From Alitta virens (Eukaryota > Annelida > Polychaeta > Phyllodocida > Nereididae): 64,000 nt of DNA. The position numbers and the translations under genes are program-made. The DNA lies in contig OW028585.1 in the NCBI GenBank assembly GCA_932294295.1, positions 21,800,912 to 21,864,911 on the forward strand. The letters run 5' to 3'. Below the pieces are notes generated by a model. The model did no database searches and was not told where the DNA came from. It saw only the letters and a program-made list of their open reading frames with translations. Shown piece after piece: positions 11,501-21,493 of the stretch. Positions within the stretch are counted from its first letter, which is position 1. The number at the start of each line of letters is the position of its first letter.

Positions 11501-13112
11501 TCTGCATTACATACTGAGAGTGTCAGAATAGTTTTTGGTGTGACTGTACAGCCTCATAAATCAGTTGCAGTAGTAAAACAATTAAAAAAATGTATCTGTT
11601 GATCACGCCTTTAAGTCAGAGAAGCAACATATCACATCCTGCCCTCTGGGAGTCACACGCAAAAGCAATCACAGTTATGCACAAAACTTATATTCGCCGA
11701 AAATGTTTTCGTGGGTGATATTATGGCACAGTCACTATTGCCCTATTGGCAGCTGTTGAAATTAATTGCGCCACCTGGTGAATTTTGCATGCACTACCTT
11801 TCATCAGCTTAATTTCGTCTTTTCAAGTTTTCGTATCAATCGATATATTGTGTATTGATTGTCCAATCAATAGATACGTACGGATCGTTTCAAACAAACA
11901 ATATGGACACCTAATATTAATTGCCTGGGACACTGATTATGCTATAATTAAGCCAAATAAAATGAACAGATTTGAGTCAAATGAAAGAGTCCTACCAGAG
12001 CTGTGAGAGCTTTTCTCCTGTTCCAGAGCTGCACTTTTGAGTAGTCATAGTATTGGTGCCACACTTCCAAAAAGCAGTTTAAAATACATGACAAATAAGA
12101 TTATTAACTGGTTCAAAACAGTCTAATATTTTCAGCAGTACTTAATTTCTTAATGCTAACATGCTGGCACAGATTAACATCTACACAGAGAGGACAGTGC
12201 CAAATGTCAGTCGGTTCAGTTTTCAATACAGCAAAGAATGCAAATTTAGAGAAATGTGTCCAATCTGTATACTGATCTATTGTTAACATCTCAGTATTAT
12301 GTGCATTATAATACAGTCTAATCATATCATAATAAATAATGCACTAAATACACAAAAAAGATTTTTTAAGCTTGGAACAAAGGCTGTGTGTGATCAAATT
12401 TCTCGCTTAAATTGGGATTTTTCAAGGGAATAACGGCCCCCTGTGCCCGTTAATGTGGTGAGTATATCGATAAAACTTTATTCTATTAGTTTCAGCTAGG
12501 TTTGAGGCATTGACAATGCTTTACAGTTCGTGTTCACTTTTTTTTAAAGGATTATACTTTTTGTTTACACACGAAAACGTCAACACCCAAAACGTCAACA
12601 ACCATAATGTCAACACCCAAAACGGTTACATGATTATAACAAAAATATCTACAGTCTCTACACCAATTTTTGGCATTAACCAAAACGTCAACATCATTTT
12701 TTAGTAATTAACAAAATAGTGCAGAGTTGGAGGTTCTTGGCTGCCTGCACATTCAATTTAATTTAAGAAAGCTTCATGTAAAAATTACATAGTGCAGAAA
12801 TATTAAATATAATAATTAACATTGCAATATCTTACACTTTTATTATATTAAATATGATGAAGTGTAGCCGTTTCGGTGTTTGAAAGTGTAAGCCGTTTTG
12901 GTACAGCCGTTTTGGACATGGAATTTTATAACCATAAAGTATTGTAGCCATTTTTGGCTGTAGCTGTTTTGACTAGTATTCAAAGTAGCGGGTAGCTGCC
13001 CACTTTTCAGGCCTTATGAGGCGGTTGTGGGCATCAATTCTCGGCCTGCGCTCATCTCTAGTAGTGGGTAGACGCTAAAATAGCATGGTAAGCTGGGCTA
13101 GTACTAAAGTGT
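11501..13112. other. Unique non-coding DNA with AACGTCAACA and AGCCGTTTTGG repeats
   Basis: No gene is seen. At 12,575-12,695 the motif AACGTCAACA(C/A)CC recurs about five times. At 12,866-12,975 the motif AGCCGTTTTGG recurs four times on the same strand. The reverse complement of ACACCCAAAACGGTTACA (around 12,613) resembles TGTAAGCCGTTTTGGTAC (around 12,887), so the two clusters may be arms of an old fold-back element. A short + reading frame at 11,785 is broken in copy B by a 4-base insertion (CTTT near 59,810), which argues against coding. Confidence 0.5.
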
Positions 13113-13201
13113 AAACCACACTTGTCACTGGTCCGTTTTGACAGATCACTCGAGGTGTCCGAGTCTGCCCTGTCAAAACAGACCAGTGACGAGTGTGGTT
13201 T
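13113..13201. repeat. Strong hairpin, 32-bp arms (copy A)
   Basis: The arms at 13,113-13,144 and 13,170-13,201 are reverse complements except at two positions, around a 25-base spacer. One mismatch is a G-U wobble if transcribed on the + strand, the other if transcribed on the minus strand. It has the size of a microRNA precursor or a small fold-back MITE. I see no target duplication, and the sequence alone cannot decide. The copy at 61,104 has one fewer mismatch. Confidence 0.75.
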
Positions 13202-16018
13202 GCTTTTCATTCTCAATTAATTTCATTCTGTGGAACTTTAAATTAATAAAATTGGATGAAAATTGATGCAGTTATTAAATAAAACATACACAAAGCCAGC
13301 CTATATTTTGAATGGGAACAAGCTGAATGTAACATCATCAGTAGCTGGTGTAATGCAAAATTTTGCAATCGCGCATTTCTGTGTGATTCTAACTGGATTT
13401 ACACAAATTTTTTGGACCTGCTAAATTTGTAAGAATCTCGCAAATTTGCGAACGAGACTTTTTACGACAACTATAGGGAATTGTGGGATATCTAAGTATG
13501 AAGTCCACCATTGCCTGCCTATAGGCCGAAACTTTGAGGTGGAATTGGTTAACAACAGACTGGTCAATCTCAAAACAAACCGGCAGAAGTAAGTCCTACA
13601 CTAATCCCGGACATTAACCTGATGCCGACTGGTTGCACCATAATCTTTATCAGACAATATTTTTTTCTTTTATGATATACTATTCAGTGTCCAAAGCAAA
13701 ATAGATTATACAAAGGTATAATGTGCATGTTGTGGTACATGTGTCACTGTGTGGGTAACATATTACACACTGCAGATTTACAACTGATTGGACTGTTGTG
13801 TGTGGCCAGAGACAGCTTGACAGGTAAAAATTTAAATAAATGCTGTTTACTGTAAATTTTTAGCATTGTGATATGAAACAGAAAAGCAGTACACTTGGAA
13901 TCAGTCAAGTTCGCCACAATCAGCATAAATGAGATTTGGTCAGAACGGCCACAAACCGGAACGGCCACAGATTCGTAACAGCCATTAAATTTAATGGCTG
14001 CAGACAATATAACCAGGGAACCCCAAGAAAAAACTGGCAGGAAATGCCCCAATTTCGATCCTAGTTTGATCCTGGCAGAACTCAGCACATGCATTCTAAA
14101 TTTGGTCACATGAAGCAGGCAGCTAGTGTACACGTATTATTGTGTTGAATGATCGAATGTTGGATATATGCTAAATGTATTTTGGTCTTGTAAATAAACA
14201 CCATTCTCCTCTATCTCTGTATCAAAATTTAATTTTCCACTGACAGAAGAGAGTGAAGCTTATATAATAAGTACAGTAACATGGAAATTATGTTTACATT
14301 TTATTTATATGTGCATATGTCAATTATTTTGCAGGCATCTTTGAATAAACTCTCATGAGTGCACCAGAACTCTGCAGCCATAATGAGGCTGTGTACCAGG
14401 TGAGGGGGCTCAGCCTAATCACACCAAAGACTTAATTTGTGTCCAGTCAGGTTTGTTTAAAATGTATTTAATTACAAATAGTATGAAAATGATAATTTTA
14501 TGTTGACAATGAGTAATATTTAAGACTCTAGTATACTGGCTGATGAATCTATGTTAACAATTCAAGGTATCGCCAATAATCACATAATGTTGTTGTTACT
14601 TGAATTTTTTTTCATAAATTTATTTATTTTGCACGACAATGACACTGCCAAGTGCAGGACATGCAGTTACACTGTATCACTGTGTGCTTATGAAATTATA
14701 AATTATATGTGGTTTTTTTTCTTTATATTTCAGCATTGAAGAATACTGTAGCTCACATTTAATGCAATTAATACATCACTGACAGGTACTAGTGACTGTC
14801 ATTTGGCTGATTCTGTTCAATGCGGACATGACAATGCAATGACCAAGAGAGAGAGATTATGCATTTGTATCTTTGAGGGATTGCACATTTCTGGTAAGTA
14901 ACATGATGCACCATGATTATTGCCACTGAATTTTGTCCGAAATATCTGCCTCAATACAATAATACAGAGAGACTAATTACTTATTCAAGAGAAATAATAT
15001 TCCCAGGAATTTTTTAACATGAGACTTTTCCATAGAATTTTCGAGTTTTGGAAAGTTTGGTCATAACATTTTAGAGGGGTGTGCACATTTTAATACTATC
15101 TTAGTTACACTTACTTTAACTGATTAAACTGAAGTTCATCCCTCATTGCGTTACCATTGCATTCTTGTAGATTGAGGTTTCAATTTCTCTTGACAGGTGG
15201 GGGATGCAGGCCTATTTCTTCTGTTGTTGCACAGTGAATTTCAAGCACAGTAACTTCCAATCACACGTACAAGTGGTGGCAGTTAATGCGCAGGAACTAA
15301 ACTTTTGCTGATATGAGAACTGTAAACCTGTATAACACAGCACAAATTTTCCAAAACAAGTGTGCAAAGGAAAGATTTCCATTATGAATTTCAGGGGGGA
15401 TTGATTGCAGTGATCATCTTTCCCTTCGTAAATAGTTAAAATTCCATGCAAATGAAAGATGTCAGGAACCAAAAATGCATGAATATGTATAGATAATATA
15501 TTTAATATATGTCTTTCATGGGTATCATAAAAAGGTTGTATTGCTCATCATTACATGCATTCACTTAACGATAAAACTTGCGATCTTCCTAGTAAATGTG
15601 CATAATAACTAACAAAATCTGTCTACAAGTCGACCTCTTGCACTATCTGTAGTCTAGCGATGTTAAATTGCCGAGCACAGTGAGGGTATACAGACATTGA
15701 GAGCAACTCACCAAAATTTTCGCACAAGTAGCCTGGCCACTTTTGACCTATGGTCCTGGATTCAAACTTGCTGAATTATGTTCAAGGAAGGCAAATCATG
15801 CAAAATTAGGATATAACACGCTTTTTGCAAAGAATTCTAGAGCCGCAAACATTGGACTAATTTGTTCAGCCAGCAATACGTTGCACGTACGTAGCAATAT
15901 TGTAAAGGAAGGTCACTTTAGCCTCCAGAGACCCTGAAGATTCAAGGGTCTCGGGCAGAGACAATAATAAGATCATATCTGTTGACAAGGAGATGGATGT
16001 CTTGAATGTTTCACTGCA
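13202..16018. other. Unique non-coding DNA, possible spliced transcript
   Basis: No conserved protein is seen. One exon-like block is well framed: TTTTGCAG at 14,328-14,335, 65 bases, then ACCAG/GTGAGG at 14,400. It contains an ATG opening a short frame (MSAPELCSHNEAVYQ). Later acceptor-like sites are ATATTTCAG (ending 14,733) and CTTGACAG (ending 15,197); a donor-like TCTG/GTAAGT lies at 14,893. An 8-base deletion in copy B between 62,750 and 62,765 would shift any frame there, so a non-coding RNA or chance is more likely than a protein. The 129-residue minus frame at 13,744-14,133 has no recognisable motif. Confidence 0.25.
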
Positions 16019-17549
16019 CATGCATGTTCCATAGAGCTCCTCAACAGATATGAAAATTCTATTAATTAAAATGTCATATTTTGGGTTTTCTCGCAACAAA
16101 ATTGCATGAGGAACCATGAGTCGTTAGTGATGATGATTGTCACAAGTAAATTGCTGTATTCCAGTATTCATCAACTTCAGGAGTAAATTCCATAATCAGC
16201 ATAATTTTTTAGGCAATTGTTTCTTTGTTGAGTTTCACAGAGCAGTGAAGTAATTTAAGATGATTGACAGGACATATATTTTGAAAATTTGTATGTAGTG
16301 GTTTAGAACTTACACATTGCTAGTACAAATTTTTTTTTACTTTTAATTTAAAAAAACTGACATTGGGTCACCTAATTGACATTGTGTATTCTTCATGAAA
16401 TAAATGAATATATAAGTTAAGTTTTATTGTGTTTTATCTCGACTCAACCAGAAGTAAACAGTCAGTTATTTTTTAAATAGTAACTCCGCTATCTTATATA
16501 TATACTTTTTTATGTCAATACTACACCTGACCGCTCTCATGACAGAGAAACAGAAAAATTAACATAATCTTGAGGCCTCAGACTAGGCCCAGAGACAATA
16601 GAAATGTTTTTGCTAGGCCTACTGACATCATATCGTTAAAAATGATAGACCTATGGTACGTAGGGTCCCAACCTTCTGAGTATAAGTGCTAGTATAAGTG
16701 CAGTTCCAGATAATCTAAACATGTTAGGATCCAATGTGAACCAATTCGTGGCATTTCCCATTTGGCCGGTCAGTTCCTACATTGTTGTAACATTTGTAAC
16801 TGCATTTATTTGGTTCACCTCGTCTGATTTCAGCCTCTGGCTATAGCTAGGCAGCAATAATTAACGCTGGATTGCCATTCATTTCATTGTCTTCTAAAAC
16901 ACGGATTGAATGCTACAGTGAACTATAAAATTAATAAACTTTCCTATAGCGTTAAATTTGTCATGGCTTTAAAACAATTGCTGATTTGTCCTACATTGCA
17001 ACACGAATCCGCGATTACGTTGCATAATTAGTCAATGTAAGCAAGCTACGATGGTCCGCAGCCGTTTTTTTTTGCCTACGAATTAGTAAGCTCATGATTC
17101 TGCTGGTCCATTGGGCCAGTACTATAATAAGACCCAATGGTTAACACCACAAGTGAATTCAGAAGCCAATCTGTCCACGAGTGAGGGAATATAGAAATAT
17201 AGCACATAACCATTGGGTCTTATTTATATCCCACAATTTTCACTTTTAGTTGAGCCAGCTGGCTATGCATTCATGTGATATAAAACAAATTCATGAATAT
17301 TCATTGCCATTGCGAAGCTCTTGGCCGATTGAACTAGGGCCGCTGCTTATCTACAGTGATAACATTTTGAGCTTTCTAAAACATGTTGAATTTTTAAAAT
17401 CAGACCAGAATTAACGATTCTAGAGGCAAAGTCATTGGTCTGTTCTGTCCACAGATCTATACAAGCCATTGTGCAACGTCGAAGTAGCGTCATCGCTTTG
17501 GTAAAACAATTGATCAAAACCAAATAATAAATCGTTTTCCCAAAGCACG
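16019..17549. other. Unique non-coding DNA
   Basis: Apart from the inverted repeat at 17,126-17,224, I see no gene, RNA or repeat that I can name here. Confidence 0.5.
17126..17224. repeat. Perfect 18-bp inverted repeat
   Basis: AATAAGACCCAATGGTTA (17,126-17,143) is the exact reverse complement of TAACCATTGGGTCTTATT (17,207-17,224), with 63 bases between. It could be the terminal inverted repeats of a very short MITE. I see no convincing target duplication. Confidence 0.55.
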
Positions 17550-17767
17550 TTGATATTTAATAGTTTTGCATAATCTTAGTTAATGTATACTTTGTCCCAA
17601 ATAACATGGGCAAAAGGCTGTGAGACTCTTGTGGATTCACAGATCCAGATACCATTTGAATTGATCGCCAGTTTTTCAATAGGTCGGAACAATAGCCCTT
17701 CGTCCAGGAGCTTTGTGTGTACATGCCAAGTCTAGCTGCGCACCTGGAAATACTGAACTTAAAAGAG
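17550..17767. repeat. Dispersed duplicate of 20,753-20,967
   Basis: About 218 bases match 20,753-20,967 in the same orientation with roughly 90% identity by eye. Shared landmarks are CATAATCTTAGTT, TTGTGGATTCAC and CACCTGGAAATACTGAACTT. On the minus strand an open frame at 17,557-17,943 runs through it, but I recognise no motif in its product and the second copy carries indels. It could be a low-copy transposon fragment or a local duplication. Confidence 0.7.
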
Positions 17768-18192
17768 ATAAAATATTGATCTTCTGCTAGTGTTTCCCCT
17801 AATGTCATAATTCTCATAAAAGACATAATTGATTTGTTCATGAAGCAGGTACAAGACACTTTCTGGAAGGAGTCATAAAAGCTGTCACATTCGGTCAGTG
17901 TGTATTGCGTAATGCTACACTTAAATTTCTTGCCACATATCACTTCATTTGATATATTTCGGAATATGGAGTTCCGAGAACAATATTTGTCTGGTGCAGT
18001 GTTAAATGGAAAGAATAACAGGCGTCAAATTGTATTTCCATGAAATTTGATTGAAATGCATGATTCCAGTTGTCTTTAGAAAGTAAACTACATGTGACAT
18101 ATGGCCTAAAATAAGAGAAAAATTTGTGAAAAGATACCTCCATGGTACTGTCATTGGTGACTAAAGCCCTGCCACAACCAAAAATCATAGCT

Positions 18193-19577
18193 CTGTGAAA
18201 TGTGAAGCTCTTTGACATGTTATATATTGCATGGCTTGTATTTGGACATGGCTAAAACACAGCAAATAAGTCCTGGACAGCTATGTGAAATGTTCAGCTA
18301 GGCAACATATCCTGTGGTTTAGCTATTTTTGAGCTGTAGCTTGAAAGCTACAATTAGAAGAAACTTATTTCTGTATTTGAACCCTTTTATTTGCAGAAAG
18401 GGCAAAACATATAGAACTGCCATGTGTGCATATTGTGATGTTAGCATAAGTGAAATATGAGCTTGTGCAGCTTTGTGAATTGTTAGAATCTATCAGTAAA
18501 ATGAGAAATTTCATAATGTATAGCATGCATTTGGACATGGTCAAAACATGGCAGAAGTGTCCGGAACAGCTGTGTGTAATGTTCAGCTGGCCAACATTTC
18601 CTTTGATTTTGCCTTTTTGAGCAGTAGCTTGAATGCTACAATTATAAGCAACTTAGTTCTGTATTTTGAATCCTTTTATTTGCAGAAAGGTCAAAAGATA
18701 AAGAACAGCACTGTGCGCATATTGTGATTTTAGCATAAGTAAGATACGAGCTGGTCCTTCTTTGTGAATTGCTAAAATCTATCAGTAACATGAAAAATTT
18801 GATATTGTATTGCATGCATTTGGACATGGCGAAAACGAGGCAAAAGTGTCTTGCACAACTATGTGAAATGCTCAGTAAGCTAACCTTTCCTTTGATTACG
18901 CCTTTTTGAGCAGTAGCTTGAAGGCTACAATTGCAAGCAAGTCTGTGAAATGTGAAGCTCTTTGTAGTATGACATGTTATATATTGCATGGCTTGTATTT
19001 GGACATGGCTAAAACACAGCAAATAAGTCCTGGACAGCTATGTGAAATGTTCAGCTAGCCAACATATCCTGTGGTTTAGCTATTTTTGAGCTGTAGCTTG
19101 AAAGCTACAATTAGAAGAAACTTATTTCTGTATTTGAACCCTTTTATTTGCAGAAAGGGCAAAACATAAAGAACGGCACTGTGTGCATATTGTGATGTTA
19201 GCATAACTGAAATATGAGCTTGTGCAGCTTTGTGAATTGTTAGAATCTATCAGTAAAATGAGAAATTTGATAATGTATAGCATGCATTTGGACATGGTCA
19301 AAACATGGCAGAAGTGTCCTGAACAGCTGTGTGTAATGTTCAGCTGGCCAACATATCCTTTGATTTTGCCTTTTTTGAGCAGTAGCTTCAATGCTACAAT
19401 TAGAAGCAACTTAGTTCTGTATTTTGAATCCTTTTATTTGCAGAAAGGTCAAAAGATAAAGAACAGCACTGTGCACATATTGTGATTTTAGCATAAGTAA
19501 GTGCTAAAATCTATCAGTAACATGACAAATTTGATATTGTATTGCATGCATTTGGACATGGCGAAAACGAGGCAAAT
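18193..19577. repeat. Higher-order tandem repeat, two copies of about 750 bp
   Basis: CTGTGAAATGTGAAGCTCTT occurs at 18,193 and 18,943. Within each copy the submonomer start TTTGGACATGG recurs at about 18,242, 18,531 and 18,818, and again at 18,998, 19,287 and 19,551. Spacings are about 289, 287 and 180 bp in the first copy and 289 and 264 bp in the second, so the array is built of three unequal submonomers duplicated as a block. The second copy has a 20-odd base deletion near 19,500. The submonomers resemble the old repeat elsewhere in the window (ACATGGCT...GTCCTG.ACAGCTATGTGAAATGT). The minus-strand frames here are repeat shadows. Confidence 0.88.
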
Positions 19578-20752
19578 GCAATATGCAAATTTGCCACTGG
19601 ACTCTCAAATTGCAAATTTTTCAGCTGGCATTATATACAAATAACTTCACAGACCTTTTTAATTGTATATCACAGACTAACTGGTGTTACTTGTGAAATT
19701 TTATATCAAACTTACAATTTGTCTTTGCAAATTTTTGAACCGCAAAATAGTTTTGTTGGACTCTCATTTGTCTATTTTAGACCTGATTTTTGTGTTATTT
19801 GTGGAATTATTTTGTTGGTCAATCAAATTATTTATCATGGTCTCTTAATTGCCCTTTACTTATGTATAATTTGTATTAGTATTTCACTGTACATTTTAAA
19901 ATTATTCATGTCATTAGTTATTCATTTGTTTATTAAAACTATACACAAAATTTGCTTTTGTCTTGTTTTTTTAAAGGCTTTTTTATGGGCTGTTTCTTTC
20001 TGTTTAAACGCTACACTCAGTCAAATCAACCCACCACAACTGACCATTATGTACATATATGCTAGTGTGGGCTCAAAGCAAGCAGTAAATCAGTAGGTTA
20101 GGAGTAGACCTTACCTCGTTAATATGAAGACAATTTGTTCAGATTTGCTACAATAGCTTCAGGCCCACATTAATATGTAATACCTTCAATCTATTGAATC
20201 AAAAATTACTGGGGCAAACTTATAACAGCATGACATCACATCAGCACTTCCATCAATTTTATGAATAAATGTAGTCAGTTTGATTGAAAGCTGCATGATA
20301 TCTGCTTGCCTCAACGATTCCTCACCTTAAACTGGATCACTTGCAACTATAATGATGAACATTATGTTCAGTCATTATAATCATTGTTAAAATATCCGAA
20401 GCGAGCAAATTCAGGCTTCGGCGTCATTTTCATCACGAGATTTAAACAAACAAGCTGTCAATGTGCTAATTTTATTAGATTAGGTGCGTTTCAGGAGAGT
20501 AGTTTTGGTGAGAAAAAATATGCTTCTTATATTAACTAAGCAAAGGTTATTCAATCTGTACTGTTTTAAGAGTGAAATAGTCATAAATGAAAGAGAAAGT
20601 TCGGAGCAAGAGGTTTACTTTTTTGTCATTTCTACATCCACATGCACTATAAAATTGATACACTCAGTGATACAGTCTGGTAGCATACAGAAGCATGGGA
20701 AAAATTGGAAGTAATCAGTGCTTAACGTGGCCGAAGAAAAGTAAAAACGCGT
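19578..20752. other. Unique DNA with one long hydrophobic chance frame
   Basis: A + frame of 184 codons (19,542-20,096) starts inside the repeat and continues through T-rich DNA. Its product is rich in I, L, F and C with no recognisable family motif, which is what T-rich sequence yields by chance. I see no supportable gene. Confidence 0.4.
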
Positions 20753-20967
20753 GGATATTTGATAGTTTTCCATAATCTTAGTTTATGTATACTTTGTCCC
20801 AAATAACAGGGGCAAAAGACTGTGAGACACTTGTGGATTCACCGATCCAGATACCGTTTGAATTGATCGCCAGTTTTTAAATAGATCGGAACAATATCCC
20901 TGCGTCCAGGAGCTATGTGTTCATGCCAGGTCTAGCTGGGCACCTGGAAATACTGAACTTAAAAGAA
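20753..20967. repeat. Dispersed duplicate of 17,550-17,767
   Basis: Second copy of the segment described at 17,550. It is followed by a (GATAA)n microsatellite at 20,979-21,006, which copy one lacks. Confidence 0.7.
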
Positions 20968-20978
20968 GTACCTTGATG

Positions 20979-21006
20979 GATAAGATAAGATAAGATAAGA
21001 TAAGAT
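20979..21006 (+). repeat. (GATAA)n microsatellite
   Basis: About five and a half tandem copies of GATAA. Nothing suggests it is more than a simple repeat. Confidence 0.95.
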
Positions 21007-21348
21007 GTGAATCAGCTAGTCTTTACAGCTACAGTCTTTAATCTTCTGATGGCAAAGTCTCATATTTCAAAGACAACATACGTGCACTGATTTTTCAAAT
21101 TTTATGAGCTTTGACAACTATCTGCTTTCTTTAGAGTGACTCTAAGCTCTCAGGACAATGACCTGTAATCTTTCCAGCAGTGTTTATGAATTTGTTAAGT
21201 TTATTTCTGCACTGTCAAGTCAGTGCTCCAAACCAGCAGAGAAAGCTGATTGTATAATGGGGTGAAAAATTACCACAAGAGGTCACTGACGTAGCAGATA
21301 CATTTTTTTATGATGTCATATATATTGTGATGTCATCATATTAACATT

Positions 21349-21398
21349 GAGGTTGTCACGCGAAATTTCCGCGGGGAGGCGCTGCGACCGATCCTACC
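21349..21398 (+). repeat. Left terminal inverted repeat
   Basis: Starts GAGGTTGTCACGCG and ends GACCGATCCTACC. It aligns to the reverse complement of 26,698-26,750 with identity concentrated in the outer 8 bases (GAGGTTGT), a central AGGCG and the inner 10 bases (CGATCCTACC). It is GC-rich in an AT-rich setting. The gene for the YqaJ protein starts 96 bases further in, so its promoter must lie in or next to this repeat. Confidence 0.85.
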
Positions 21399-21493
21399 GT
21401 GCGCATTATCGCTCGAGTGTAGAACGTATGTAAACAAACTTGTGTAGCTGCAGTGTTGTGTTCGTTTTTTCAAGTAACCTTTGACCAAACACA

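Larger units (their letters stand above)
1..16018 (+). repeat. Large duplicated block, copy A
   Basis: This block matches 50,514-64,000 in the same orientation. Position 1 corresponds to 50,514 and position 16,018 to 64,000. The offset is 50,513-50,515 at the left and settles at 47,982-47,995 from about 8 kb onward, so the right copy is about 2.5 kb shorter, almost all of it lost within 1,037-6,500. Outside that interval the copies differ only by scattered substitutions and indels of a few bases, which I judge by eye to be a few percent at most. Both ends of the homology are set by the window, so the true unit is larger. The block holds old diverged repeats, 1.2-kb tandem units, SINEs, CATT-rich simple repeats and unique AT-rich DNA. 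A recent tandem duplication and two haplotypes joined in the assembly are both possible. Confidence 0.95.

Noticed and set aside
11785..12006. 73-residue + frame
   Set aside because: Copy B carries a 4-base insertion (CTTT near 59,810) that breaks the frame.
13744..14133. 129-residue minus-strand frame conserved in copy B
   Set aside because: The copies barely differ at the DNA level in this interval, so an open frame in both is uninformative, and no family motif is visible.
19542..20096. 184-residue hydrophobic + frame resembling a membrane protein
   Set aside because: It starts inside a repeat and continues in T-rich DNA, which yields I, L, F and C-rich chance frames; no start context, splice structure or motif supports it.
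20396..20421. CCGAAGC...GCTTCGG stem-loop resembling a bacterial terminator
   Set aside because: A 7-bp stem is common by chance and the DNA is eukaryotic.
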